Source: Thiodiazotropha sp040506705
GTDB taxonomy: Bacteria; Pseudomonadota; Gammaproteobacteria; Chromatiales; Chromatiaceae
Assembly (NCBI GenBank): GCA_040506705.1
Contig: JBEVWG010000036.1
Span: forward strand, 62,001 to 126,000
Length of the DNA: 64,000 nucleotides
Direction of reading: 5' to 3'
Shown: positions 7,918 through 16,820 of the stretch, in pieces
Layout of the letters: each line of letters opens with the position of its first letter
How positions within the stretch are numbered: position 1 is the first letter of the stretch
Made by a program: the position numbers and the translations under genes
The notes under the pieces: model-generated
Database searches by the model: none
What the model was told of the DNA's origin: nothing
What the model saw: only the letters and a program-made list of their open reading frames with translations

Positions 7918-10317
7918 TTAGATATTCTTATTAAAATCAACCCAAAGGGTCACTGTCTCCGGTGGCAGACAGACCTGTTCATTACAGGCTTGAAGTTGTA
8001 ATTCTGCAGGGAGTGTAGTGGTTTCCAATTCTCTTTTGTCGGTACGCTTTAGCAGGGTCTGTAAGGTAATCTTTCCCCCGTAAACGGATAGGGGCTGTTG
8101 CTGAAAAGCGAGTTTTTCTTCAACACCTTTAGGATAGGTTACCGGCCCTATCTGCCACCCATTTCCACTCTCAGGAAGGGAGAGTAGAGTAGGGATCAGA
8201 TCTTTGCTCTTAGGTTGATTGGTGTTGATATGCCAACCCTCAGGGATGACGATATGGACGCTTAGTATGTTTTGTTCAGAGGCCTGAGAGATATCTGCCT
8301 CTATGCGGATACCACCCTGGCCCGCATAGGCTCGTGCCCCCAACTCTCCATGCAGGTGGTTGCTGACCGCACTGAGCAGATAGCCATAGCTGATGGGGGC
8401 TGCTTCTATGGCAGGGGCAAAACGGGATATCAGAGCATCGGTATGTTGACGATAGTCCAGCTCCCCTGTGCGTTGCCAGAGCCGTTGCAGGCTGTGTATC
8501 GCAACCGAGCTGCCTGAGGGGATTGCATTATCAGAGCCTTCATCCTTTGGGCGTCCCATGCCGGTGATGCTGCTTTCCACCTCATTCATGAAGAACCCGC
8601 CCTGTTTCTGATCGAGAAAGCGGGTGGTCAAAGCCTCTGCTAGCTCTTTTGCGCGGCTTAGCCATTGCGGTTCCCCGGTCAGGTCATAGAGATGGAGAAA
8701 ACTCTCAGACAGGTAGGCGTAATCTTCCTGGGTGGCTGGTATGGATGACTGACCATTCAAGTGAACCCGCCACAGATGCCCCTCTTTATATCGATTCTGC
8801 TGCCAAAGAAAATTAGCCGCCATTTCCGCTGCTTCACGGTAGCGAACGCTATCCAGCAGATCGGCAGCCTGTGCCAACGCAGTAATCATCATGCCATTCC
8901 AGGCAGTCACTATCTTGTCGTCCCGCAGGGGGGCAGTGCGTTTGTTCCGGGTTAATAGCAGTTTCCGGTTGATGGCCGCCAGCTGTTGCAGGAGATCTGC
9001 TTCTGAGCGTTTTTGCTGCTGGGCAAACGCGTTGAGCTGTTCAGGCAGATGGAGGATGTTACGACCTTCAAAGTTGCCTGACCGGGTAACGCCGTAGAGG
9101 GCCATTGCAAGAGTGCTCTCTTCTTCAGTAAGCACTGATTTCAACTCATCCGGGGTCCAGGTAAAGAAGAGACCCTCTTCCCCTTCACTGTCGGCATCGG
9201 TGGCGGAATAGAATCCCCCTTCCTCTGAAGTCATCTCTCGCAGGACATAGTTTAGGGTTTGTGTGGCTATGCGGCGGAAATCTTCTCTGCCGGTGAGACG
9301 CCATGCAGCCAGGTAGATGCGGCTGAGATGCGCCTGGTTGTAGAGCATTTTTTCAAAGTGAGGAATCAGCCATTCGTAGTCGGTGGAGTAGCGGTGGAAA
9401 CCTCCGGCAACCTGGTCATAGATACCGCCTCTGGCCATATGATCGAGGGTGACTGTGAGCATCTGTAACGCCGTGGCGTCCGCATTGCGTTCGGCCTGGT
9501 CGAGCAACAGATAGAGCCAGGGTTCTCTGGGAAACTTGGGGGCCTGGCCAAATCCACCCTGGATCTCATCGAATGACTTCTGCATGCTCCCCAGTGCCTC
9601 TGCTATTACCCCTTTATCGAGGGCTTTCGCCTCTCCCCTGAGGCGATTGCTCTCTGCTACTGCGTCGGCGACCTTTTCTGCCTGGGCGATCAACTCTTGC
9701 CGACGCTCCCCCCAGAGTTGATTCACCTGCTGCAGCAGTGAAGTAAATTGATCCGGAGTGTAATAGGTGCCACCAAAGAAAGGTTTACCCTCTGGAGTAA
9801 GAAATGTAGACATAGGCCAACCCCCGTGGCCGGTGAGCAACATCACCGCGGTCATGTAGACCTCATCCACATCGGGATGACTCTCCCGGTCCACTTTGAT
9901 TGCTATGAAGTCACGGTTCAGCAGGGAAGCGATTTGTAGATTTTCAAAACTCTCCCGCTCCATCACATGACACCAGTGGCAGGTGGAGTAACCGATCGAT
10001 AGAAATATCGGTTTGTTCTCCTGCTTGGCTTTCTGGAAAGCTGCTTCAGACCAGGGGTGCCAGTCAACCGGGTTATGTGCATGCTGTAGCAGATAGGGAG
10101 AGTCCTCGAGGATCAAGCGGTTGATATAGCTGGGGGTACCATCCTTTTTGAAGTGTTCGGTACGGGGGCGATAGGCTACCCCCTTATCGAGAAATGCCTG
10201 ATAGAGAGTTTGCTGCATATCCTCTGACCTCTGTAGATGTAGGCGTTCATCAGCATGGGCAGGCGCTAGCAGAATCAGCAGGCCTGAAACTGACAGCAAT
10301 AGCTTGCCTGTGTTCAA
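7918..10317 (-). CDS. Exported DUF255 thioredoxin-domain protein fused to a DsbD-alpha-like domain
   Basis: This 799-residue protein has a signal peptide ending around residue 22. An N-terminal DUF255/YyaL-type thioredoxin domain carries the SPYLLQHAHNPVDW signature and a C113-H-W-C116 active site. A long alpha/alpha-barrel-like region follows, typical of the spermatogenesis-associated-20 family. The last 110 residues are different: they resemble the N-terminal DsbD alpha domain (GWHINTNQPKSKDLIPT, and a C778-N-E-Q-V-C783 pair). That combination in one periplasmic protein suggests the CHWC domain and the CNEQVC domain exchange electrons. The secreted rhodanese gene lies 41 bp upstream on the same strand, so a shared sulfur or thiol role is plausible. 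Confidence 0.85.
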   Translation of the reverse strand: MNTGKLLLSVSGLLILLAPAHADERLHLQRSEDMQQTLYQAFLDKGVAYRPRTEHFKKDGTPSYINRLILEDSPYLLQHAHNPVDWHPWSEAAFQKAKQENKPIFLSIGYSTCHWCHVMERESFENLQIASLLNRDFIAIKVDRESHPDVDEVYMTAVMLLTGHGGWPMSTFLTPEGKPFFGGTYYTPDQFTSLLQQVNQLWGERRQELIAQAEKVADAVAESNRLRGEAKALDKGVIAEALGSMQKSFDEIQGGFGQAPKFPREPWLYLLLDQAERNADATALQMLTVTLDHMARGGIYDQVAGGFHRYSTDYEWLIPHFEKMLYNQAHLSRIYLAAWRLTGREDFRRIATQTLNYVLREMTSEEGGFYSATDADSEGEEGLFFTWTPDELKSVLTEEESTLAMALYGVTRSGNFEGRNILHLPEQLNAFAQQQKRSEADLLQQLAAINRKLLLTRNKRTAPLRDDKIVTAWNGMMITALAQAADLLDSVRYREAAEMAANFLWQQNRYKEGHLWRVHLNGQSSIPATQEDYAYLSESFLHLYDLTGEPQWLSRAKELAEALTTRFLDQKQGGFFMNEVESSITGMGRPKDEGSDNAIPSGSSVAIHSLQRLWQRTGELDYRQHTDALISRFAPAIEAAPISYGYLLSAVSNHLHGELGARAYAGQGGIRIEADISQASEQNILSVHIVIPEGWHINTNQPKSKDLIPTLLSLPESGNGWQIGPVTYPKGVEEKLAFQQQPLSVYGGKITLQTLLKRTDKRELETTTLPAELQLQACNEQVCLPPETVTLWVDFNKNI

Positions 10318-10358
10318 GATTTACACTCGAGGCTGGGTGAGAGCAAACTCATCACCGC

Positions 10359-11252
10359 TCAGAGGTTTAATCTGACCTGTTGTTGCATTGGCAGACTCGG
10401 ATCGACAGCCCACTCCTGAGTGGAGCCATCATAGAGTCTGGCCTGGGTGTTGCCGAGCAGTTCATGGGAGACGAACCAGGCTAACGCAGCTCGATTGCCG
10501 GTGTGGCAGTAGTTGATTTGTGGCCCTTCCTGAGGAACCTGGCTGGCAGCGTATATCTGCTTTAAATTGTCCAAACTGTGCAATTTTCCACTGCCATTGA
10601 CGGTGAGCCAGTCGTAGTTGAGGTTGACCGCACCTGGCAGGCTGCCGGCACGCTCCTTACCTCCACCGCCGTAGACACCCATATATTCAGCCCTGGTGCG
10701 GTTGTCTACTGCGAGGGTGCCTGCATCAAGTGCCATCTTCACTGCCTTGGCATTGGGATTCATTTCCGCTCTATAGTCAGCCTTGAAGGTTGTGGGCTTG
10801 AGTTGGTGATTACCCTTTTGCAGTGGGTATTTACGGGTCTCAGCGTATCCCACCAGGCCAGCGTCGAGGATTGATACCTTATCGTGCCCCAGGACTTTGA
10901 AGGTCCAGTAGACCCGGGCCGCGATGGCCATATCACCAGCACTGGCTCCGAGGGGGATCAAAACAACCTGGCTGTTGTTGTCGATCCCAAGAGAGCCGAT
11001 TAACTTCTCCATGATTGAGACCGGGGGCATTATTTTTGGCGCTCCCTTTTTCTCGACCCGCCACTGAGCGTATTCGGTGTTAACCGATCCGGGTATGTGG
11101 AAACGTAAATAGTTCTGATTACTCTGCAGGTCTAGCAGGACAACATTTGGTTTATCCTTGTTCTGTTGTAGCCATTCAACCGATACCAGGGGCTGTGCCA
11201 ATATGGGAAGGGATGCAAAGAGGAGAAATATGAGTGTGAATGGTCTGATCAT
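10359..11252 (-). CDS. Exported two-domain rhodanese (sulfurtransferase)
   Basis: This 297-residue protein has a signal peptide ending at LPILAQ (about residue 19) and two rhodanese domains. The N-terminal domain (LLDLQSNQNYLRFHIPGSVNTEY) lacks an active cysteine. The C-terminal domain has the active-site loop INYCHTGNRAAL with the catalytic Cys at about residue 249. The enzyme would carry persulfide sulfur in the periplasm, for example from thiosulfate. The loop differs from the CGSGVTA loop of cytosolic SseA, so the substrate is uncertain. It is probably the first gene of a two-gene unit with the DUF255 gene. Confidence 0.9.
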   Translation of the reverse strand: MIRPFTLIFLLFASLPILAQPLVSVEWLQQNKDKPNVVLLDLQSNQNYLRFHIPGSVNTEYAQWRVEKKGAPKIMPPVSIMEKLIGSLGIDNNSQVVLIPLGASAGDMAIAARVYWTFKVLGHDKVSILDAGLVGYAETRKYPLQKGNHQLKPTTFKADYRAEMNPNAKAVKMALDAGTLAVDNRTRAEYMGVYGGGGKERAGSLPGAVNLNYDWLTVNGSGKLHSLDNLKQIYAASQVPQEGPQINYCHTGNRAALAWFVSHELLGNTQARLYDGSTQEWAVDPSLPMQQQVRLNL

Positions 11253-11346
11253 AAGGCACCTAATTCAATGTTGTTCGAATGTTTTTGTTCTTTCCTGCGC
11301 TGGCATTGGTGATCTCTGAGTTGAGTCGCCGGACTTCATATTTAAC

Positions 11347-11394
11347 AACCAGACCACAGCTATCTATGGGTTTCGGAATTGTTATGGTCTGGTT
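11347..11394. promoter_or_regulatory. Inverted repeat AACCAGACCA...TGGTCTGGTT
   Basis: Two perfect 10-bp arms (11347-11356 and 11385-11394) are separated by 28 bp. The match can be extended by a few bases with one mismatch. The repeat sits in the 339-bp divergent gap between the rhodanese gene and the Sel1 gene. It could be a paired operator or an RNA hairpin. No regulator is identified. Confidence 0.4.
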
Positions 11395-11591
11395 ATTATC
11401 AGATTGATAACAATCCTTAAAGTTGCGTGTAATGGCAACTATTTCCAGTGAATAGTTCCTGCCTGGAGATCATTTGGAGAGTCTAACTGTTAAAACCTGG
11501 CAGCAGTTTGCTATTTTGGAGCTAAATCCACTTGGAAAAAACGCTTAACCGGTCTGGTATTCACCGCACCCTGTGTCAGAATAGTGCGATC

Positions 11592-12002
11592 ATGAATAAT
11601 TCGACAATAAAATATCTCCTGGCAGGTCTGTTGATTCTATTGGCACTACAGACAAGAGCCGATGATTACGATGATGCGTTGGCTGTATTGACAAATAAGG
11701 ATTACTCCTCAGCCTACAGGGCTTTCAAGCGCCTGGCTAAACGGGATCATGCCGAGGCTCAGTTTCAGCTGGGTATGCTCTACCTTTTTGGAAAAGGAGT
11801 TGATCAGGATGCCCAGAAAGGGATCTCCTGGCTGAAACAGGCTGCAGAGGGTTACTCTTACATGGCCGCGAATGAGCTGGGTCAGATCTATCTCGCAGGA
11901 CAGTGGGTTAAGCCGGATGAAACCGAAGCAATAAAATGGATAGAGCTTTCGAGTGCGATAGCTGCAGAAAACGAGGGGGAGGCGGACGATGGATGTGAAT
12001 AG
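11592..12002 (+). CDS. Exported Sel1-repeat protein
   Basis: The frame is open from an ATG at 11532, but the ATG at 11592 begins a clean signal peptide (hydrophobic core LLAGLLILLAL, cleavage around TRADD), so I choose it; the product is 136 residues. Two Sel1/TPR-like repeats follow: AEAQFQLGMLYLFGKGV and MAANELGQIYLAGQWV. Such proteins are periplasmic scaffolds for protein contacts. It ends 15 bp before the ExeA-like gene, so it probably belongs to that operon. Confidence 0.75.
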   Translation: MNNSTIKYLLAGLLILLALQTRADDYDDALAVLTNKDYSSAYRAFKRLAKRDHAEAQFQLGMLYLFGKGVDQDAQKGISWLKQAAEGYSYMAANELGQIYLAGQWVKPDETEAIKWIELSSAIAAENEGEADDGCE

Positions 12003-12017
12003 TTCGTCCCTGAAATA

Positions 12018-13820
12018 ATGAAATTCAGCGATTTTGGATTTAAGGAAAACCCTTTTGCCATAACCCCGGATCCCCGCTATCTCTATCTGAGTCGGGGGCA
12101 TGAGGAGAGTCTGGCCCATTTGATCTATGGAGCCGGCCCGAATGGGGGGTTCGTGTTGTTGACCGGAGAGGTCGGCACCGGTAAGACCTTGTTGCTCAGG
12201 AGCCTTTTGGCGCAGCAGCTTGGTGATGTGGAAGTGGCTCTGATTCTAAATCCTCGCCTCTCGCGGCGTGAGTTTTTGGCAACCATCTGTGATGAGCTTG
12301 GTGTAGCGTACAAAGGCCCCCCTTACTCTTTAAAACATCTCAGCGACATCCTCTCCAAACGACTATTGGAAATTCACAGTGAGGGTAAACACACTGTGTT
12401 GGTAGTGGATGAAGCACAAAACCTCAGTCCGAGAGTGCTGGAACAGGTTCGGTTGTTGACGAATCTGGAAACATCCCACCATAAACTGCTGCGTATTATT
12501 CTGGTTGGTCAGCCAGAGCTGCTGCAGATGCTGGCACGCAAAGAGCTGCGGCAGGTGGACCAACGTATCACGGCCCGTTACCATCTTGCGCCTTTAACTG
12601 CCCAGGAGAGTCGCTCCTACATTACTCACCGCCTGGCTGTGGCGGGAATAAGAGAAGATCTTTTTACGCCGATGGCAGTACGTCTTCTGCACAGATATTC
12701 CCGCGGAATTCCACGTCTGATCAATACTATTTGCGAGCGTGCCCTGCTGGCCATCTACACCAGCGGTAGGCAACGGGTAGATAGCCGTATGATATGGCGA
12801 GCAGCGCATGAAGTGCGAGGAAAGAAACCAAAGCGGTTTCGCCGATTGGGAGTTGGGCTGGGGGTTGCTCTTGCTCTGCTGTTGGCAGTGGCAGCAGGCG
12901 GTTGGTATTGGTTTGAAATGAATCAACCGGTTGCCGGTGAGAATGGGCTCAGTTCGGAGTTGCAGCAGACCGATTCAGGTAACAAGAGAGCAGAGACGTC
13001 AGATCAACAACCCTCTTTACTGGCTGAGTCTGAGCCAATGGTGTCTGAAGCAGCAGTGCCTGCTCCTGAGGCTAAAGTTGAACCAGAACAGGTTACCCCT
13101 GTGACCCCGAAGCCAGTCGAGACGAATGACACAGCTTCTTCCACGACTGAATCAGCTCCCCCTGTTGCTGAGGAGGCCCCCCCCCAAGAGATCGATTTGC
13201 AGAGACTTTTTGCTCGACCTCAGGATAGCTTCAACAGCTATCAGCTGCTTTTTCAGGCATGGGATCCATCGATAAGTCTGAAAATATCAGTACCTCCTTG
13301 TCTGCAGGCCCCCGAATATGGATTACGATGTTTAAATGCCCAGGCAGAGTGGTCGAGACTGTTGCGTCTGAATCGTCCGCTCTTGATCCGCCTGAAGCAG
13401 GAGCGTCAGGAACGCCTTCTTGCATTAACCCACGTCGATGGTGATTGGTTGTTGGTGGATAGTGGAGATGAACAGGGGGTGGTCCGTCTGGAGCAGCTCA
13501 AGCCTTATTGGCAGGGGGGCTTCATAATGCTTTGGAAACCACAAGCGGGATTGGCCTTGATTGGTGAAGGCTCGACCGGGGAAGCGGTTACCTGGTTGCG
13601 TCAACAGTTACATCTTGTTGATGGCAGACCAGTGCTCCGAGTGGCGAGCCTGGATCGATTTAATAATGCCTTGAAGGTCAGGCTACAGGAGTTTCAAAGC
13701 AATAGTGGCTTACAAGCTGATGGTGTTGCAGGACAACAGACCCAGATCTATCTGAATAATGTTGCTTTGCCTGATGGAACACCAACTCTCTATTCCACCA
13801 CGGAAAAGGGGGATAGTTGA
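12018..13820 (+). CDS. ExeA/GspA-like AAA ATPase with a C-terminal peptidoglycan-binding domain
   Basis: This 600-residue inner-membrane protein has the ExeA layout. A cytoplasmic AAA domain begins FGFKENPFAITPDPRYL, with Walker A GEVGTGKT at residues 50-57 and Walker B VLVVDEAQN near 131. One membrane segment lies at about 276-297, followed by an Ala/Pro/Glu-rich linker. The periplasmic end carries a PG_binding_1 repeat (GEAVTWLRQQL, LQADGVAGQQTQIYL). In Aeromonas, ExeA with ExeB helps insert the type II secretin through peptidoglycan. The next gene is a gspB homologue, which supports this role. No other type II genes are in the window; MSHA-pilus use is an alternative. Confidence 0.9.
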   Translation: MKFSDFGFKENPFAITPDPRYLYLSRGHEESLAHLIYGAGPNGGFVLLTGEVGTGKTLLLRSLLAQQLGDVEVALILNPRLSRREFLATICDELGVAYKGPPYSLKHLSDILSKRLLEIHSEGKHTVLVVDEAQNLSPRVLEQVRLLTNLETSHHKLLRIILVGQPELLQMLARKELRQVDQRITARYHLAPLTAQESRSYITHRLAVAGIREDLFTPMAVRLLHRYSRGIPRLINTICERALLAIYTSGRQRVDSRMIWRAAHEVRGKKPKRFRRLGVGLGVALALLLAVAAGGWYWFEMNQPVAGENGLSSELQQTDSGNKRAETSDQQPSLLAESEPMVSEAAVPAPEAKVEPEQVTPVTPKPVETNDTASSTTESAPPVAEEAPPQEIDLQRLFARPQDSFNSYQLLFQAWDPSISLKISVPPCLQAPEYGLRCLNAQAEWSRLLRLNRPLLIRLKQERQERLLALTHVDGDWLLVDSGDEQGVVRLEQLKPYWQGGFIMLWKPQAGLALIGEGSTGEAVTWLRQQLHLVDGRPVLRVASLDRFNNALKVRLQEFQSNSGLQADGVAGQQTQIYLNNVALPDGTPTLYSTTEKGDS

Positions 13821-13821
13821 T

Positions 13822-14505
13822 ATGTCGCTGATTCTGGAGGCACTGAAAAAAGCCGAACGTCAGCATAAGCTGGGTGAGATTCCGGGCATATCTTCTCAGG
13901 CGTCTGAACAGGATGGACAAGGTAAACACCGGCTTGGCTGGGGACTTCTATCGCTTTTTGCTTTGGCTATGCTTGGCATTGGAATCTATCTTGGTGGTAT
14001 GCAGAGTACGCCACAGCCCCAGACAGAAGCCAAGTCAGAGCCGGAAATAACTCGTCCGTCGGGTGAGTTGACTGCCAGACCAGTACGCCCACAAAACAAT
14101 AATCCTCAACCTATGGCAGAAGTTAGGCAATCTCCACAGGTTGTCCAGCCCTTGCCGGTAGAGGAAAAGCCGAAGCCAATTGAGCAGGTTAAAGCCGAGG
14201 TCGCTCCTATTGAATTACCTCCTGTCCGGCCAGCCCCGGTTAAAGCACCACCTGAACCTCCGCCACCCCGTGCAATGCCCCTGCATGAAATGCCGAGCGG
14301 TTTTGTATCGAATTTACCTGAGATGAACATCGATATTCACAGCTATGATCCCAGGCCAATGAAACGATATGTACTGATCAACATGGAAAAATATCGTGAA
14401 GGTGACTATCTGGCAGAAGGGCCAAATCTGATCGAAATCTTACCCGAGGGGGTGGTTATGGAGCATATGGGTGAGCGTTTTATCCTGCCCTTAGGTAACC
14501 TCTGA
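13822..14505 (+). CDS. gspB: GspB/ExeB-like general secretion protein B
   Basis: I choose the ATG at 13822, one base after the exeA-like stop, because the product then begins MSLILEALKKAERQHKLG, the conserved GspB N terminus. An upstream in-frame ATG at 13759 lies inside exeA. The 227-residue product has one membrane segment at about residues 35-57, a long Pro-rich periplasmic linker, and the C-terminal GspB domain (RYVLINMEKYREGDYL, then LIEILPEGVVMEHMG). It partners the ATPase encoded just upstream. Confidence 0.9.
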   Translation: MSLILEALKKAERQHKLGEIPGISSQASEQDGQGKHRLGWGLLSLFALAMLGIGIYLGGMQSTPQPQTEAKSEPEITRPSGELTARPVRPQNNNPQPMAEVRQSPQVVQPLPVEEKPKPIEQVKAEVAPIELPPVRPAPVKAPPEPPPPRAMPLHEMPSGFVSNLPEMNIDIHSYDPRPMKRYVLINMEKYREGDYLAEGPNLIEILPEGVVMEHMGERFILPLGNL

Positions 14506-14667
14506 TCAATCAGCCATAGGATGTCAGTCTGACAGACGGCACCATCTACCGGATTAACTGGTGCTTGATTTATAGAATGTATTGGCTGAGTGCGATATAT
14601 TGATCTTATTAGGCAAATGATTGATTTACAGTAAAAAATAGTAACAGGATAACTTAAGGAACGTAGT

Positions 14668-14979
14668 ATGATGGAGCGGAAGAGCCTTGTGGTGAATATC
14701 TGTCTATGCGTGTTCCTCGCCTACCCGGTCTTGTCCCAGGCAAGAATCTACAAGTGGTATGACGAGCAGGGAAAGGTTCATTACTCTCAATCACCGCCTC
14801 CCAAGGGGAGTCAATCTGCCGCTATCAATACCGATACATTCTCCTCATTGGAGATGCGAAAAGTCCCCAAAAACGCAATTAAACCTGTCAAGAAACGCAA
14901 ACGAGTGCAAAAGCCGAAGCTGAAGAAGATAGTCAAGAAACGTACAACCAGAGGCAGTACTTGTCCGCTAAAACGTTAA
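14668..14979 (+). CDS. Small exported DUF4124 protein
   Basis: This 103-residue protein has a signal peptide (NICLCVFLAYPVLSQA). A DUF4124 domain follows: RIYKWYDEQGKVHYSQSPPP. The C terminus is very basic (many Lys and Arg). AAGGA upstream of the ATG at 14668 supports the start. DUF4124 proteins are common, poorly understood envelope proteins of Gammaproteobacteria. The gene ends 4 bp from the convergent HDOD gene. Confidence 0.8.
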   Translation: MMERKSLVVNICLCVFLAYPVLSQARIYKWYDEQGKVHYSQSPPPKGSQSAAINTDTFSSLEMRKVPKNAIKPVKKRKRVQKPKLKKIVKKRTTRGSTCPLKR

Positions 14980-14983
14980 GGGC

Positions 14984-15841
14984 TCAGGAAGCTTCGCGCA
15001 TGGGATAGATGGTATCCAGGATGGTATCAAACCCGCTTTTTACCTCCTCAGCGATAGAAATAGACAAATCAATACTCAAATCTGTTATTTCCAGTGCGGC
15101 GGGGTTGGGTATAAGTATCCCCTCATTAAACTTTCCATTACCGATGAACGCTTCGGCCAGCATAGAGGCGATGTGTACCATAGCTGCTTCAGTGGGGTGG
15201 TGTTTGGCACGAACCGGCTCAGGATGAAATTCTGTCGTTTCGATTAAACAGATGGGAAAACTCCATTGACGCATAAGGGTGGCCCCTACCCGGGCGTAGT
15301 CAAGGCCAATTGATTCTCGCTCTGCTTCCACCAAAGGTAAGGATTGTTGCTGGGATATCTGAAGTGCTGCCTGGGTCTCTTTGGGTATGCTTTGGTAGAG
15401 AATCAAGTGTCCTAAATCATACAGTAGTCCACAGACAAACAGACGTTCACTATCTATCATTCCCAGGTGACGGGCGAAACCTTGTGCAGCTAAACCGCAA
15501 TAGACACTCCGCTTCCAAAATTGATGCATATCGAGGGCTGGGGTGGGCTTTTTACTCAACGATTCCGAGATGCAGGTGGCGAGGGTCAGGTCGTGTATTT
15601 GCTGTGTTCCCAGCAGAGAGACTGCACGAAACACAGTCTCTATCTTGCTGGGCATGCCGAAATAGGGACTGTTAATCAGTTTCAGGATGCGTGCCGTCAG
15701 GGCCGGATCACTGCGTATGGTATCGGCTACATCTTCCAGGCGATATTCGGCAGATTCGACGATATTTTTTAAACGAATATAGACATCAGGCAGAGATATT
15801 AGTCTGCAATCCTCGGTGATCTTTTCCCACAGTGTTGGCAT
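14984..15841 (-). CDS. HDOD-domain signalling protein
   Basis: This 285-residue protein is almost entirely an HDOD domain, the catalytically degenerate relative of HD phosphohydrolases. Typical elements are LPDVYIRLKNIVES, TARILKLINSPYFGMPSKIETV, AVSLLGTQQIHDL, and a later CGLLYDLGHLILYQ. Such proteins act in signal relay, often linked to c-di-GMP or motility control. No receiver or GGDEF domain is attached. It is probably monocistronic. Confidence 0.85.
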   Translation of the reverse strand: MPTLWEKITEDCRLISLPDVYIRLKNIVESAEYRLEDVADTIRSDPALTARILKLINSPYFGMPSKIETVFRAVSLLGTQQIHDLTLATCISESLSKKPTPALDMHQFWKRSVYCGLAAQGFARHLGMIDSERLFVCGLLYDLGHLILYQSIPKETQAALQISQQQSLPLVEAERESIGLDYARVGATLMRQWSFPICLIETTEFHPEPVRAKHHPTEAAMVHIASMLAEAFIGNGKFNEGILIPNPAALEITDLSIDLSISIAEEVKSGFDTILDTIYPMREAS

Positions 15842-16021
15842 AGCTGCACCTCATGAACAGATTGCGCTCAACCTCAGGTCCTGTGGGTAGAACATGAAGC
15901 ATCTGTTCATAATTCTTCTTTAATGAATTCGCCGCATTAATAATCCCGCGACGATACATAAAGTATATCAACTTCTACCCTGTAATGGATCATGATTAGC
16001 CAGGTTAACTATATTTAACGT

Positions 16022-16732
16022 TTAGTTCGAGACTGTTCTGGCTATCGCCCAGACTGTTATTTTATCGGCTCCCGCCCGGTTTAGAGCCATGCTCATCTCT
16101 TTGATGGTGGATCCTGTGGTTACCACATCATCCAGTATAGCCACTTTGACTCCCTTTAAGCTGCCATAGACCCGAAAAGCGTTACGCAGGTTTCTTCGCC
16201 GTTCAAGTTCGCTCAGATCCGATTGAGCAGAGGTTTCCCTGGTGCGTTTTACCAGTCGACTATCCAGGGGAATGCCATAGTGCTTCGCCACTACCCGCCC
16301 GAGTTCCTGGGCCTGATTAAAACCGCGTTCACGCAAGCGACGTGGATGAAGGGGAACCGGCAACAGTAATTCCGGCAGATGGGCAGGCTCAGCCAGTCGA
16401 TGGATTAATAGTCTCGCCAACGGGGCTGTGAGATGAAGATGTTGTCTAAATTTGAGGTTACTGATCAGGCGGCTCAAAGGGGGTTCATAGAGTACCGCTG
16501 TGCTGCATGAGTCGAATGGAAGCTGTTGCTGAATGCAGGCGCCGCAGCGGGTTCCTTTAGCCACACCTGTAGGCAGAGGGAGGGCACAGCAGGGACAGGC
16601 ATGGTTGTTATAAGGTAGGGATTCATAACAAGTCTGGCAGAAGCGGGTTTCAAAATCAGCGCGAGAGCCGCAGAGAAGGCAGCTCTGGGGGTAGAGATGG
16701 AGCTGTATAGATTTTATCCAGTTGTAAACCAT
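16022..16732 (-). CDS. ComF-family phosphoribosyltransferase-like protein
   Basis: This 236-residue protein (from the ATG at 16732) has an N-terminal zinc-finger-like region with CLLCG, CQTC, CPCC and CGAC pairs. A phosphoribosyltransferase fold follows, with VPLHPRRLRERGFNQAQEL and the PRPP loop ILDDVVTTGSTIKEM. The family (ComF/GntX) is linked to DNA uptake and use. Its position divergent from bioB is common in Gammaproteobacteria. An in-frame ATG at 16765 would add 11 residues. The first codons overlap the candidate BirA operator at 16722-16754. Confidence 0.9.
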   Translation of the reverse strand: MVYNWIKSIQLHLYPQSCLLCGSRADFETRFCQTCYESLPYNNHACPCCALPLPTGVAKGTRCGACIQQQLPFDSCSTAVLYEPPLSRLISNLKFRQHLHLTAPLARLLIHRLAEPAHLPELLLPVPLHPRRLRERGFNQAQELGRVVAKHYGIPLDSRLVKRTRETSAQSDLSELERRRNLRNAFRVYGSLKGVKVAILDDVVTTGSTIKEMSMALNRAGADKITVWAIARTVSN

Positions 16733-16754
16733 GTAAACCTTCCTTGGTTGACTG
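16722..16754 (+). promoter_or_regulatory. Candidate BirA operator of the biotin operon
   Basis: TTGTAAACC (16722-16730), a 15-bp spacer, then GGTTGACTG (16746-16754). The left half is identical to the proteobacterial BirA half-site; the right half matches 6 of 9 bases of GGTTTACAA. It lies 67 bp before the bioB start. It also covers the first codons of comF on the other strand, whose Val-Tyr-Asn codons supply the same bases, so chance cannot be excluded. Confidence 0.6.
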
Positions 16755-16820
16755 TTGCTGCTCAATGCTTACCATAGGCAGCCCATGCATAGCAGATTGA
16801 TATTTTAGCGAGTGATTACC

